A stretch of 64,000 nt of DNA from Rhodoplanes serenus (GCA_009720755.1 WNKV01000011.1:124001-188000), one strand, 5' to 3'. Numbered from the stretch's first letter, positions 17,851 to 26,926 are shown. Translations and numbers: made by a program. The notes: generated by a model from the letters alone, not told the origin.

Positions 17851-19360
17851 GCGTGCGCGCCATCGTCAGGATGTCCTCCGCGGTCGGTGGGTTCGCCGGG
17901 TGATGGCTGAGGCAGAGCGGCGTGCGGATCTTCACGGGCCGCCGCAGCCCCTCGGTCGAGAACCAGAACTCGCCGCGCCCGAGCCGCCCGATGTCGTCGG
18001 CGGCGCCGCCCTTGGCGGCCATCAGCTCGCGCGTCGCCTCGATGGTCGCGGGCGACGCCATGCGGCCGTAGAAATGCGTCGTGCAGTTCGACACGATGCG
18101 GTTGTCGATGCCCTTCGGGGTCTGGGTCGCCAGCACCATGCCGAGGCCGTACTTGCGGGCCTGGGCGACGAGCGACAGGGCGCTCGCCTTGCAGGCGGTG
18201 CCGGCCTGCGAGGGCACGAAGTTCTGCGCCTCGTCGAGCACGTAGAGGCGGCCGCTCGCGCTCGGGCGGCGCTTGATCCAGGTGAACAGCGTCATCTGGA
18301 GCTGGTTGACGAAGGCGTCGCGGGCGGCGTCGCTCGCCAGGCCCGCCAGGTTGACGACCGAGATGCGGGTGTGGCCGCGCGGGCTCTCGAACAGCACCGC
18401 CGGATCGAGGCTGGTGGCGCCGGCACGCAGCAGCGGATTACTCTCGGTCGCGGCATGGAGCTGGTCGGCCATGTCGGCGGCGAGCTTGCCGGCCTTGCTG
18501 ACCTGGCTGATGCCCTCGGGCAGATCCTCGAGCAGCCGCACCAGATCCGCGAGCGGGCCGCCGCCCCGCTCGGCGAAGCGGCGCAGCGCGGCGCTGAGCA
18601 CGCCCGTCTTGAGGCGGGCGCTCGTGCCGGTCGCGGCAACGAACGGCTCCAGCGTCGCCCGCGCCATCTCGACCGCCTGGTCGATCTCGTCGCGGTCGTC
18701 GCCGATGGCGGCGAAGTCGGGCAGCAGGGCGAGCGAGACCGGATTGCCGGCGCTGCGCCCCGGCGTCCAGATCACCACCTCGGTGGTCCCGATGTAGCGC
18801 GCCGCCTTCGCCTCGTCGTCGACCGTGAAGCCGTCGGGCGTCACTGGCCACGGCTCGCCGAGACGCGACAGGTCGTTGTTGGGATCGAGCACGATCGCCG
18901 GAATGCCGAGGAGCGCCGCCTCCTCCACCAGCCGGCGCAGCAGCACCGTCTTGCCGGAGCCGGAGCCGGCCAGGATGGCGACGTGGCGTGGCAAGAGATC
19001 GGCGGCGAGCGACACGGCCTCGCCGTCGACGCCGCGCTCGTGGCGCCGGCCGATCGGAATCGATCGGGCCTCGGCCGGCGCGGCCGGCGGGGTCGCGGCC
19101 GGCGCGTCCGCCGCAGCGGTCTGCGGCGTCGGCTTCGGCGCGACTGCGGCGCCCGTATCCTCGGGTGGGGCTGCGGCAGGCGCCGGTGCCGCTGGTCGGT
19201 CCGGTTGCGCCGGTTGCGTCGGTTGCGCTGGTTGCGCTGGTTGCGGTCGGTCCAGGAACGGCGGCGGGCACAGGCCGGCCACCTTGAAGAACGTGGTGTC
19301 GAACAGCGGTCGGCGCTGGCGCAGCCACGTCTCGAAGCCGGGCGGCATGCGCTGTGCCAT
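17840..19360 (-). CDS. HerA/FtsK-like ATPase (possibly the 3' part of a split gene)
   Basis: A 506-residue P-loop ATPase of the HerA/DUF87 helicase class. Walker A is GSGSGKT (132-138), followed by PAIVLDPNNDLSRLG. Walker B is YVLDEAQNFVPS near residue 370, and an arginine-finger/sensor region is near LATQTPKGID. Residues 38-100 are a low-complexity Pro/Gln/Ala linker with PAQPAQP repeats, unlike the folded parts. Such ATPases form hexameric rings that move DNA and often feed a nuclease. The ATG at 19360 is not an obvious start: the same frame stays open upstream and joins well onto the preceding gene after a one-base shift near 19380. No SD is seen at 19360. Confidence 0.82.
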   Translation of the reverse strand: MAQRMPPGFETWLRQRRPLFDTTFFKVAGLCPPPFLDRPQPAQPAQPTQPAQPDRPAAPAPAAAPPEDTGAAVAPKPTPQTAAADAPAATPPAAPAEARSIPIGRRHERGVDGEAVSLAADLLPRHVAILAGSGSGKTVLLRRLVEEAALLGIPAIVLDPNNDLSRLGEPWPVTPDGFTVDDEAKAARYIGTTEVVIWTPGRSAGNPVSLALLPDFAAIGDDRDEIDQAVEMARATLEPFVAATGTSARLKTGVLSAALRRFAERGGGPLADLVRLLEDLPEGISQVSKAGKLAADMADQLHAATESNPLLRAGATSLDPAVLFESPRGHTRISVVNLAGLASDAARDAFVNQLQMTLFTWIKRRPSASGRLYVLDEAQNFVPSQAGTACKASALSLVAQARKYGLGMVLATQTPKGIDNRIVSNCTTHFYGRMASPATIEATRELMAAKGGAADDIGRLGRGEFWFSTEGLRRPVKIRTPLCLSHHPANPPTAEDILTMARTHAP

Positions 19361-19379
19361 GTCGCGCAGCGCCAGGAAG

Positions 19380-19859
19380 GGTGTTGAGCGCGCCGCCGGC
19401 GAGGTCGAGGCAGGCGGCCCGGATTCGGGCGCGCGATGCCTGATCGGCGGGACGTGCGGATGGCGGCGGCGCGGATGGCGTCTCGGCGGGCGTCTCGTCG
19501 TCGCTGCGACGGGGCCGCTGCGGCCCGAGAATGTCGGCGAGCGCCACGTTCTGGGCCCGCATATAGGCGTCGAGCCTGGTGAGCCATCCCTGGAGAATCG
19601 CGGTGCCGGCGTTGGTGTTGATCGTCAGCGCCGTGCCGAGGTTGTCGGCGGCCCAGCTCCAGGCATGATCGGTCAGCGCGATCGGGATTCCCTGCCGGGT
19701 CCGCTTGCCGACCGTGATCAGGCGGGCGGCCTCCAGCGCCCTGCGGTCGGCCGGTGACGGCTCGGGGCGGATGTCCTTCTGGAACTGCACGCCACCGTCA
19801 CGGACCAGGAGGCCCCACACGATCAGCGTCTGTCTCGGGCTGAGCGTCGTCTTCGTCAC
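19380..19859 (-). CDS. Winged-helix-like protein coupled to the HerA ATPase (5' part of a split gene?)
   Basis: A reading frame starting with GTG at 19859, overlapping the stop of the nuclease gene by 4 bases (GTGA). The first 70 residues (LSPRQTLIVWGLLVRDGGVQ, then EAARLITVGKRTRQGIPIAL) look like a winged-helix domain. About 25 Pro/Ser/Ala residues follow, then ARIRAACLDLAGGALN. The frame has no stop down to 18438, far inside the ATPase gene, so it has no believable end of its own. Removing one C of the CCC run (plus strand 19379-19381) joins it to the ATPase frame as ALNTFLALRDMAQRM. The two pieces are probably one protein of about 670 residues. I end the feature at the suspected shift. Confidence 0.6.
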
Positions 19860-20983
19860 GTCGTCCCCTCCGTTCCCCGGCGCGACCGGCACAAGCCCAC
19901 CAGATCGCGGATCTTCTCGATGGCGCGGCCGAAATCCTGCTCGATCTCGGCATTGGCGAGCCGCAGCACCGTGAAGCCGCTGAGCGTCAGCTCGTAGTCG
20001 CGGTGGCGGTCGTCGATGAACTTGCGCCGCAGCGCGTGCTCGTCGCCGTCCAGCTCGACGGCGAGCCGGCCGTCGAGCCAGACGAGATCGACCCGGTAGG
20101 TCGAGCCCCGCACCGTGCGGACCGGGTGGTTGAAGCGGAACAGCGTCGACAGCTCGCGGTCGGCGGCCAGCAGCGCGGCGATGCGCTGCTCGATCTCGCT
20201 CAGCGGGTGCGGCATGCCGCAGACCGGCGCCAGCCAGGATGCTGGGGCGTCCCGGGCGGGCTCGCGGGTGGGCAGCGCGGTGTCGGCGCCGCCGGCTCCC
20301 GCAGCGGTCCCGGGGGCCAGCATCCGGGCGTCGTGCAGCAGGCGGTCGAGCGGCGGGCGGCTGGCGGGAAGCTCCGGGAACAGGGTCAGCACGGCCAGGT
20401 CGGCCGTCTCGGCGATCCATTCGAGCGCCCGCACCAGGCGGTCATCGGCCAGCCCGGGGGACGCCGCATCCACCACCAGCACCAGCCCGTCGGGGCCACT
20501 CACGCGGGCGAGCTGCGCGATCTCGGTCGCTTTCGGGGTGCCGTCGACCCGGGGAGGATGGCCGCCGAGGGCGAGCCGCACCGCCCGCTCGGCCCACGGC
20601 AGCAGCAGTCCCGGCGTCCGGCCGGCGGCGGCGCCGATGCGGGCGGCTGCCGCCGCCCGACCAAGCCCGTCCCGGCCGCAATCGGTGAAGTCGACGGTGC
20701 CGAACCAGACGGGCCACAGGCGCTGCGCCATCGCGGCGAGATGATCGGCGATCTGCTCGACCAGGGCGGTGGCGGGACCAGGCCGCATCAGCGGCACGAA
20801 CAGGGCCCGGCGGCCGGTCGGCGGCGCGGTGTCGTCGAGCAGAACCCGCAGGGAGCCCGGATCGAGCCCGCCCAGCGCACGAACCGAGCCGGCCGGAATC
20901 CCATGGACGAAGGCGGCGACGTCGGCCGCCCGCAGGGCGGGTGGCGGCAGCGATGCGGTCGTGCCCCGAGCCTCCGAATCCAT
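19856..20983 (-). CDS. DUF559/Vsr-like PD-(D/E)XK nuclease with unknown N-terminal domain
   Basis: A 375-residue protein. The C-terminal 110 residues form a DUF559-type endonuclease fold: YRVDLVWLDGRLAVELDGDE places Asp299, Glu310 and Asp312 in the expected active-site order, then FIDDRHRDYELTLSGFTVLR gives the conserved D..RD..L..G..VLR pattern. The N-terminal 230 residues are not recognised; LVLVVDAASPGLADDR has the look of a Walker B strand, but no P-loop is visible. It is the first gene of the operon and its stop overlaps the following GTG start. The obvious idea is that it is the nuclease partner of the HerA-like ATPase. It is divergent from the penicillin-binding protein gene. Confidence 0.78.
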   Translation of the reverse strand: MDSEARGTTASLPPPALRAADVAAFVHGIPAGSVRALGGLDPGSLRVLLDDTAPPTGRRALFVPLMRPGPATALVEQIADHLAAMAQRLWPVWFGTVDFTDCGRDGLGRAAAAARIGAAAGRTPGLLLPWAERAVRLALGGHPPRVDGTPKATEIAQLARVSGPDGLVLVVDAASPGLADDRLVRALEWIAETADLAVLTLFPELPASRPPLDRLLHDARMLAPGTAAGAGGADTALPTREPARDAPASWLAPVCGMPHPLSEIEQRIAALLAADRELSTLFRFNHPVRTVRGSTYRVDLVWLDGRLAVELDGDEHALRRKFIDDRHRDYELTLSGFTVLRLANAEIEQDFGRAIEKIRDLVGLCRSRRGTEGTT

Positions 20984-21166
20984 GGCGGGCTAACCATCGC
21001 GACTCGCGCGATGATGTTCAAGCCCCGACATTAATCATCCTCGGGTTGTGGCCGACTTAACCCCGGCTTAAACGCCGCGCCGCTACGCTCGCGCCGGGAC
21101 AGGCCGGCGCCGCGGGGGCGACGCCGGCGACACGGGATCGCGCCTGCGGTCCGGCCGGGGAGGGAC

Positions 21167-23506
21167 ATGGCGCCGCCCAAACGATCGCGCGATTCCGGCC
21201 CGGCCGCCCAGAAGGGCGGCGACAGCCGTGGCGGCGATGGCCGCGCCGGCGAGCGCCGCGCCCCCGAGGTGCGGCCGCCGGAGCGTGGCGAGCCGCGCCG
21301 CGGCAAGCCCCCCGTCATCATCGTCGACGAGGACGCCCAGGTCGGGATTCCGCGGCCGGCGAAGCGACGGCGCGACGACGACATCGACGGGGGCACGCCG
21401 ATGCCGCAGGCATCCGAGACCAAGCGGGGCGGCGGCGGTGGGGGCCGGAGCACGGCCGCCCGCAAGGGCGGTGCGGCGCGCCCGCGCAAGGGCGGCAAGG
21501 CCAAGGCCCGCAAGGGCTCGCTCCTCGGCCGCGGCGTCTACTGGATGGCGGTCGCCGGCCTGTGGGCCGTGGTGGCGGCCGGCGGCCTGTTCGCCTGGGT
21601 GGCGCTGCATCTGCCGCCGGTCCACACCCTGGAGGTGCCGAAGCGGCCGCCGACCGTCCAGATCGTCGGCATGGACGGCACCCTCATGGCCAGCCGCGGC
21701 GACATGGGCGGCTCCGCCATCGCCCTCAAGGAGATGCCGGCGCATCTGCCGAACGCCTTCATCGCCATCGAGGACCGACGCTTCTACACGCATTTCGGGC
21801 TCGACGTGATCGGCCTCGCCCGCGCCGCCTGGGCCAACGTCACCCGCCGCGGCATCGCCCAGGGCGGCTCGTCGATCACCCAGCAACTCGCCAAGAACCT
21901 GTTCCTGCGCCCCGAGCGCACGCTGATGCGCAAGCTCGAGGAGGCGATGCTGGCGGTGTGGCTGGAGCAGAAGTTCTCCAAGCGTGAGATCCTCGAGCTC
22001 TACCTGAACCGCGTCTATTTCGGCTCGGGGGCCTACGGGGTCGAGGCGGCGGCGCAGCGCTACTTCGGCAAGTCGGCCCGCGAGGTCTCGGTCGGCGAGG
22101 CGGCGCTGCTCGCCGGTCTGGTCAAGTCGCCGTCGCGGCTCGCGCCCACCCGCAACTACGGCGGTGCCGAGCGCCGCGCCCAGCTCGTGCTCGCCGCCAT
22201 GGCCGAGGAGGGCATGGTGCCGGATGCGACCATCAAGGCCGCGCTGGCGGACCCGCCGCGGGTGGTGAAGCCGGGCGGCGGCTCGGCCGGCTACGTCGCC
22301 GACTGGGTGATGGACGTGGTCAACGACATCGTCGGCCAGGTCGAGGACGACCTGGTGGTGGAGACCACCGTCGACCCGGCGCTCCAGATTCTCGCCGAGC
22401 GCGCCCTGATCGACACCCTGGCGCAGCGCGGCGAGCGGTTCGGCGTCCAGCAGGGGGCGCTCGTCGCCATGACGCCGGAGGGCGCCGTGCGGGCGCTGGT
22501 CGGCGGCCGGAACTATCAGGAGAGCCAGTTCAACCGCGCGGTGGCGGCCAAGCGGCAGCCCGGCTCGGCGTTCAAGCCGTTCATCTATCTCACCGCCATC
22601 GAGCGCGGCCTGCGGCCCGACACGCTGCGCGACGACAAGCCGATCGCCGTCAAGGGCTGGAAGCCGGAGAACTACACGCGCGAGTACCACGGCCCGGTGA
22701 CGCTGACCCAGGCGCTCGCCCATTCGCTCAACACGGTCTCGGTGCGGCTGACCCTCGAGTTCGGGCCGACCGCGGTGATGAAGACCGCCTATCGGCTCGG
22801 CATCGCCTCCAAGCTGGAGCCCAATGCGTCGCTGGCGCTCGGCACCTCGGAGACCTCGCTCCTGGAGCTGGTCGACGCCTACACGCCGTTCGCCAATGGC
22901 GGCCTCGCCACGGTGCCGCACGTCGTCGAGCGGGTGCGCAGCCCCAAGGGCAAGGTGATCTATGCGCGGCCGTCGTCGACGCTCGGCCGGGTGATCGAGC
23001 CGGCCTCTGTGGCGATGATGAACCAGATGATGCGCGAGACCATCCGGGTCGGCACGGCCCGCAACGCTGCCCTGCCGGGCTGGCCGGTGGCGGGCAAGAC
23101 CGGCACCAGCCAGGATTTCCGCGACGGCTGGTTCGTCGGCTACACCGGCTATCTCGTCACCGGCGTGTGGCTCGGCAACGACGACTCCTCCCCCACCCGC
23201 AAGATGACCGGCGGCGGCCCGCCCGTGGAGGCATGGAGCCGGTTCATGCGCAGCGCCCATTCGGGCGTCCCGGTGGTGGACCTGCCCGGCCTGTCCGGGC
23301 CGATCCCGAGTCCGCCGGTGCTGTCCGGTGCGCCGGTCGCCGGTGCGCCCGGCGGCGCCACGATGCCGGCGTCGAGCGCCGGCCCGCCGCCCGCGCTGGC
23401 GCCGCCGCCGAGCGGCCCGGTCGGTTCGATCGGCGGCGCGCCGGTGCGCCCGGCCGCGGCGGCCGGGCTCGACGGCTGGTTCCTCGATCGGCTGGGCGGG
23501 CGCTGA
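21167..23506 (+). CDS. Class A penicillin-binding protein (PBP1A type)
   Basis: A 779-residue bifunctional peptidoglycan synthase. The N-terminal 120 residues are a charged cytoplasmic tail (many Lys/Arg/Gly), then one anchor helix (WMAVAGLWAVVAAGGLFAWV). The GT51 glycosyltransferase shows EDRRFYTHFGLD near 200 and QGGSSITQQLAKN near 232. The transpeptidase shows the SxxK motif PGSAFKPF near 465, SLN, and KTGTSQDF near 643. A Pro/Gly/Ala tail ends the protein. A strong SD (GGGGAGG) precedes the ATG. The long basic N-terminal tail is unusual and may mediate interactions in the cytoplasm. Confidence 0.94.
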   Translation: MAPPKRSRDSGPAAQKGGDSRGGDGRAGERRAPEVRPPERGEPRRGKPPVIIVDEDAQVGIPRPAKRRRDDDIDGGTPMPQASETKRGGGGGGRSTAARKGGAARPRKGGKAKARKGSLLGRGVYWMAVAGLWAVVAAGGLFAWVALHLPPVHTLEVPKRPPTVQIVGMDGTLMASRGDMGGSAIALKEMPAHLPNAFIAIEDRRFYTHFGLDVIGLARAAWANVTRRGIAQGGSSITQQLAKNLFLRPERTLMRKLEEAMLAVWLEQKFSKREILELYLNRVYFGSGAYGVEAAAQRYFGKSAREVSVGEAALLAGLVKSPSRLAPTRNYGGAERRAQLVLAAMAEEGMVPDATIKAALADPPRVVKPGGGSAGYVADWVMDVVNDIVGQVEDDLVVETTVDPALQILAERALIDTLAQRGERFGVQQGALVAMTPEGAVRALVGGRNYQESQFNRAVAAKRQPGSAFKPFIYLTAIERGLRPDTLRDDKPIAVKGWKPENYTREYHGPVTLTQALAHSLNTVSVRLTLEFGPTAVMKTAYRLGIASKLEPNASLALGTSETSLLELVDAYTPFANGGLATVPHVVERVRSPKGKVIYARPSSTLGRVIEPASVAMMNQMMRETIRVGTARNAALPGWPVAGKTGTSQDFRDGWFVGYTGYLVTGVWLGNDDSSPTRKMTGGGPPVEAWSRFMRSAHSGVPVVDLPGLSGPIPSPPVLSGAPVAGAPGGATMPASSAGPPPALAPPPSGPVGSIGGAPVRPAAAAGLDGWFLDRLGGR

Positions 23507-23537
23507 TGCGCCTGCGTCTCGGCGGCGCGCTGCTGGT

Positions 23538-24737
23538 TCAGCGTCGCGCCGCGCCGGCGCGGACGCGCCGGGTGGTCGCCCAGATCACGAAGCTCGCCAC
23601 GCCGGTCGCCGCGATGGCGATGACCATCGGCCAGGCGGTCCGGCCGATCGCCAGGCCGACCACGGCGCCCACCGCGGCGCCGCCGGACTGCTGCACGGCG
23701 CCGACCAGCGAGGAGGCGGCGCCGGCGCGCTCCGGAAAGGGCTGGAGGGTGCCGGCGAGCGCCTGCGGCATCGCGGCCCCGAACCCGGCCAGGAACACCG
23801 TGAGGGCCACCGCGAGCGCGAGCAGCGACGTCGGCGCGACCGCCACCGCCACGATCGTGCCGAGGCCGCCGGCCAAAAGCCCGACGGCCCCGAGCGCGAC
23901 GACGCGCTCCTGGCCGATCCGCATGACGAGATGGGCCGCCATCAGGGTGCCGCCGATGAAGCCGAGGCTGGTGACGCCGTAGAACACGCCGAAGCCGGTC
24001 GGTGTCAGCCCATAGACGTCCTGCATCACGAAGGGCGAGCCGGAGATGTAGGCGAACAGGCCCGCGAAGCTCGCGGTCGCGATGCCGAGATTGGCCAGGA
24101 ACGCCCGGTTGCGGCCGATCACCGCGAAGGAGGCGAGCGACTCGCGCAGCAGGTTCCGGCCGGGGGCCGAGGGGCGCACCGTCTCCGGCAGCAGCCGGCG
24201 CACCACCCCCATGGCGGCGACCCCGGCCGCGAGGATCAGCACGAAGCCGGCGCGCCAGCCGAGCCACTCCTCCAGCACGCCGCCGACCAGCGGCGCCAGG
24301 ATCGGCACGATGCCCATGATGGCCGCCATCAGCGACATCTCGCGGGCGGCGCGCGTCCCGTCGTAGAGATCGCGCACCACGGCGCGGGCCAGCACGATGA
24401 CGCCGGACGCGCCGGCCCCTTGCAGGGTGCGGGCCGCGATCAGCGTGCCGATCGACGGGGCGACCGCGCAGGCGAGGGTGCCGAGGCAGAACACCACGAG
24501 CGCGAATGAGAGCACCGGCTTGCGGCCGTGGCGATCCGACACCGGGCCGAAGAACAGCTGCCCGACCGCGAAGCCGATCATGTAGCAGGAGATGGTGAGC
24601 TGCACCTGCGACGGCGTCGTCCCGAAGGTCGCGGCGATCGCCGGGAAGGACGGCAGGTAGAGATCCATGGCGAGCGGGCCGAGCGCAGTCAGCACGGCCA
24701 GCAGGGTGGTGAGGGCGAACGTGTAGGGGCGAAGCAT
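23538..24737 (-). CDS. Bcr/CflA-family MFS drug efflux transporter
   Basis: A 399-residue major facilitator with about 12 hydrophobic helices. The first helix carries LGPLAMDLYLPSFP, characteristic of the Bcr/CflA subfamily. The loop 2-3 motif is FGPVSDRHGRKPV, and motif C in helix 5 is IMGIVPILAPLVGG. The start is the ATG at 24737; longer in-frame starts add an Arg-rich stretch that does not belong to the family. It probably exports a drug or small metabolite. It ends convergently with the penicillin-binding protein gene, with about 30 bases between. Confidence 0.92.
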   Translation of the reverse strand: MLRPYTFALTTLLAVLTALGPLAMDLYLPSFPAIAATFGTTPSQVQLTISCYMIGFAVGQLFFGPVSDRHGRKPVLSFALVVFCLGTLACAVAPSIGTLIAARTLQGAGASGVIVLARAVVRDLYDGTRAAREMSLMAAIMGIVPILAPLVGGVLEEWLGWRAGFVLILAAGVAAMGVVRRLLPETVRPSAPGRNLLRESLASFAVIGRNRAFLANLGIATASFAGLFAYISGSPFVMQDVYGLTPTGFGVFYGVTSLGFIGGTLMAAHLVMRIGQERVVALGAVGLLAGGLGTIVAVAVAPTSLLALAVALTVFLAGFGAAMPQALAGTLQPFPERAGAASSLVGAVQQSGGAAVGAVVGLAIGRTAWPMVIAIAATGVASFVIWATTRRVRAGAARR

Positions 24738-25055
24738 AGGTATAGCCGTTCGTCTTTTCGGGACGACGGGCGCGCGAGCCCGACCGGAGCGGCGGCGGCG
24801 TGCGATGCGCTTTGCGGGGCGCGCAGCGAAGGTCGTCCGGCGCCGTGGGCGCGAACGACGCGACGGGCGACCCCGACGCGCGTTGGCGGGGCCGCAGACC
24901 GGGCGGGTCGCCGGTGGCGCCGGCTTCACCCGCAGCATCGTGCCGAGCGGGGATGTAGCCTGCGTGACGCGGCCTGTCGAGGCCGCGGCGGAGCCGAGAC
25001 GGCGTCCGGCGTCGTCACGCTTCGGGAGCGGACCGTGACGCTTCTGGCGGGGGTG
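24738..25055. other. Intergenic region, nothing recognised
   Basis: About 320 bases upstream of the MFS gene and downstream of the YgjP-like gene. It is very GC-rich with frequent CG runs. It presumably holds the MFS promoter, but I see no clear promoter, operator, RNA gene or reading frame. Confidence 0.3.
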
Positions 25056-25847
25056 TCACGCCTCCGGCGGACGGCGGCGCGTGGCGGGCTCGTCCTTGCG
25101 GGCGCCGTAGCGGTGCAGGTCGGCGCCATGGACGTCGAGCCACACCTTGGCACGCCGCATGTCGGGGCACAGCCTGAGCAGCAGCCGCCAGAACCGCGAC
25201 GAGTGGTTCATCTCGACCAGATGCGCCACCTCGTGGGCGGCCAGATAGTCGAGCACGTAGCGCGGCGCCAGCACCAGCCGCCACGAGAACGACAGCGCTC
25301 CGGTGGTCGAGCACGAGCCCCAGCGGCTGGTCTGGTCGCGGATGGCGATGCGCTTGATCTTGACGCCGATCTGCTCGGCGTAGTGGCGGGCCGCCACCTC
25401 GACGTCGCGCTTGGCCTCGCGGCGCAGGAAGTCGGTGACGCGGCGCTCCAGATGCTCCGGCTCGCCGGCGACGCAGAGAAGCTTGTCGCCATGGCCGTCG
25501 GTCTCGGTCCAGACGGTGCCGCGGACGCCGCGGCGATGGACGATTCTGTGCGGCGTGCCGCGCAGCGGCAGCACGGTGCCGGGCGCGAACGGGGCCGGCT
25601 TCGGCAGCCGCCCCATGCGGGCGGCGATCCAGCCGCTGTGCCGCTCGGCGAAGTCGCGCGCCTCCTTGACGGTGCCGCGCGGCGGCATCGTCAGCACCAC
25701 GTCCCGGGTGGCGGCCTGGACCCGCAGGGTGTAGCGGCGCGCCTGCCGATGCCGCCGCAGGCGGATCAGGTAGATCGAGCGATCCACCACCACCTCGATG
25801 GCGTGGGGCTCGCTGGGGCGACGATAGAGCATGGCGCGCAGGGTCAT
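25056..25847 (-). CDS. YgjP-like (M48/DUF45) zinc metallopeptidase
   Basis: A 263-residue predicted cytoplasmic zinc protease of the SprT/YgjP (DUF45) type. The zinc motif HEVAHLVEMNHS is preceded by SRWGSCSTTGALSFSWRLV, the second family signature, and followed by FWRLLLRLCPD. The N-terminal part RHRQARRYTLRVQ is the usual start of the domain. I use the ATG at 25847 (MTLRAMLYRR); 25832 is also possible, and an ATG at 25967 is in frame but poorly supported. The cellular substrate of this family is not established. Confidence 0.88.
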   Translation of the reverse strand: MTLRAMLYRRPSEPHAIEVVVDRSIYLIRLRRHRQARRYTLRVQAATRDVVLTMPPRGTVKEARDFAERHSGWIAARMGRLPKPAPFAPGTVLPLRGTPHRIVHRRGVRGTVWTETDGHGDKLLCVAGEPEHLERRVTDFLRREAKRDVEVAARHYAEQIGVKIKRIAIRDQTSRWGSCSTTGALSFSWRLVLAPRYVLDYLAAHEVAHLVEMNHSSRFWRLLLRLCPDMRRAKVWLDVHGADLHRYGARKDEPATRRRPPEA

Positions 25848-26475
25848 CGTGGTCCGTTCCGCCCCCCTCTCTGGAGGCGAAGTGTGCCATATTCGTGGTC
25901 CCGTGAAGCCCCTCCGGAATGGCGCCGGCGGAGGGGCCAGATGTTGTGATCCCCGAAATCGAAGCACCGAAATCCGGGGTGCGAAAGAATGAATTTGAAT
26001 TCGGATATTGGCCGGCTGCCACGACTCGAACGCATGGCCAAAGGGCGAGGATGATCAACGGTTTGCCGGAGCGGTCCGTGACCACCCCAAAATCGTTGCA
26101 AAAGCCGAAGCGTCGTGTCTAGGCGGTGCTGCCACCGGGCCTTTCCGGCGCCCTGAGAGGCGCCCCGCGGAAGACGTTATGATATTGAATCGATGAGGCA
26201 TTCAGCGGCACCCCCGCGGACCTGCGAGGCGGGGGTGATCTGCGGGGCCGCTTCGGCGGTGACGGACCCGGCCGTCCGGACCGGAACTCCGGGCCTCAAC
26301 CCGGGACCTTCGTCGTGGCCGGTGGCCGCAGGCCCCGACCCGCCCCTGCCATCCCAGGAACAAGATGGACGCGCGGCCCTGCGCGGCATTAACCATTCAA
26401 TTACCATGGACTTGCAACCACGCCGTGCGGGTCTAGGTTCGTCCGGTATTAGAGTCGAGATCTGGGGGGATCACG
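25848..26475. other. 630-base non-coding stretch
   Basis: No convincing gene lies between the YgjP-like and PilZ genes. The part 25960-26110 is distinctly more AT-rich than the surroundings. GACTCGAAC at 26022-26030 looks like the reverse of a tRNA T-loop, but no complete cloverleaf can be drawn. A possible hairpin pairs GCCCCTCC (25908-25915) with GGAGGGGC (25930-25937). The last 80 bases, with AATTACCATGGACTTG, probably include the promoter of the PilZ gene. The composition fits an old insertion or a tRNA remnant, but this is weak. Confidence 0.35.
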
Positions 26476-26826
26476 ATGGAGCGTCGGAGAGAGCCGCGAT
26501 GGCCCTCGTATTACAGGGGCCGCATCAGCTTCGCGAACCGCTTCGCGACGGTCGACTGCATCGTCCGCAATGCCTCGGCCGGCGGTTTCCGGCTCGCCGT
26601 CCATAACGGCGCCTTCCTGCCCGACGAGTTCGATCTCGCGATCCCGCGAAAGTCGATCGAGATGCGGGTGCGGTCGCGCTGGCGCAGCCCCGAGGCCATG
26701 GGGGTCGAGGTGGTGCGGGCGGCCGCGGTTCCCGAGCCGCCGATCTCGCTCGCCATGGCGCGTCGCGTCCGTGAGCTGGAGCAGGCCAACGCCTCGCTGC
26801 GCCGCCGCCTGGACGAGCGCGACTGA
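26476..26826 (+). CDS. PilZ-domain protein with C-terminal coiled coil
   Basis: A 116-residue cytoplasmic protein. The c-di-GMP binding signatures are RREPR near the N-terminus (RxxxR) and NASAGG (N/DxSxxG). The domain ends with RVRSRWRSPEAMGVEVV. The last 25 residues, RRVRELEQANASLRRRLDE, form a short heptad helix probably used for dimerisation. A strong GGGGGG SD-like run lies upstream. It probably reads c-di-GMP and passes the signal to an unknown partner. A second, related PilZ gene follows about 100 bases downstream. Confidence 0.87.
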   Translation: MERRREPRWPSYYRGRISFANRFATVDCIVRNASAGGFRLAVHNGAFLPDEFDLAIPRKSIEMRVRSRWRSPEAMGVEVVRAAAVPEPPISLAMARRVRELEQANASLRRRLDERD

Positions 26827-26926
26827 GTTCGTCCCGGCCGCGCCAGCGGCATTAAGGTTCATGACAAGCTTCGATTGCGGGCGGTCCGGCGCTCGCCCAC
26901 ACTGGCGGCTCCTCGGGAGGTGCGCC

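Noticed and set aside
19190..19260. Short GGTTGCG-type repeats considered as an iteron or regulatory array
   Set aside because: They encode the PAQPAQP linker of the HerA-like ATPase in frame, so a coding explanation is enough.
17840..20983. Labelling the nuclease/HerA locus as a known, named antiphage system
   Set aside because: The domain combination does not match the HerA systems I know closely enough, and no other defence gene or mobile element lies nearby.
24805..25038. Plus-strand 77-codon frame in the gap upstream of the MFS gene
   Set aside because: Arg/Gly/Ala-rich, no start signal, and composition equal to random high-GC sequence.
26000..26080. Possible minus-strand tRNA
   Set aside because: A T-loop-like GTTCGAGTC is present, but the T-stem pairs poorly and no matching acceptor or anticodon arm can be found.
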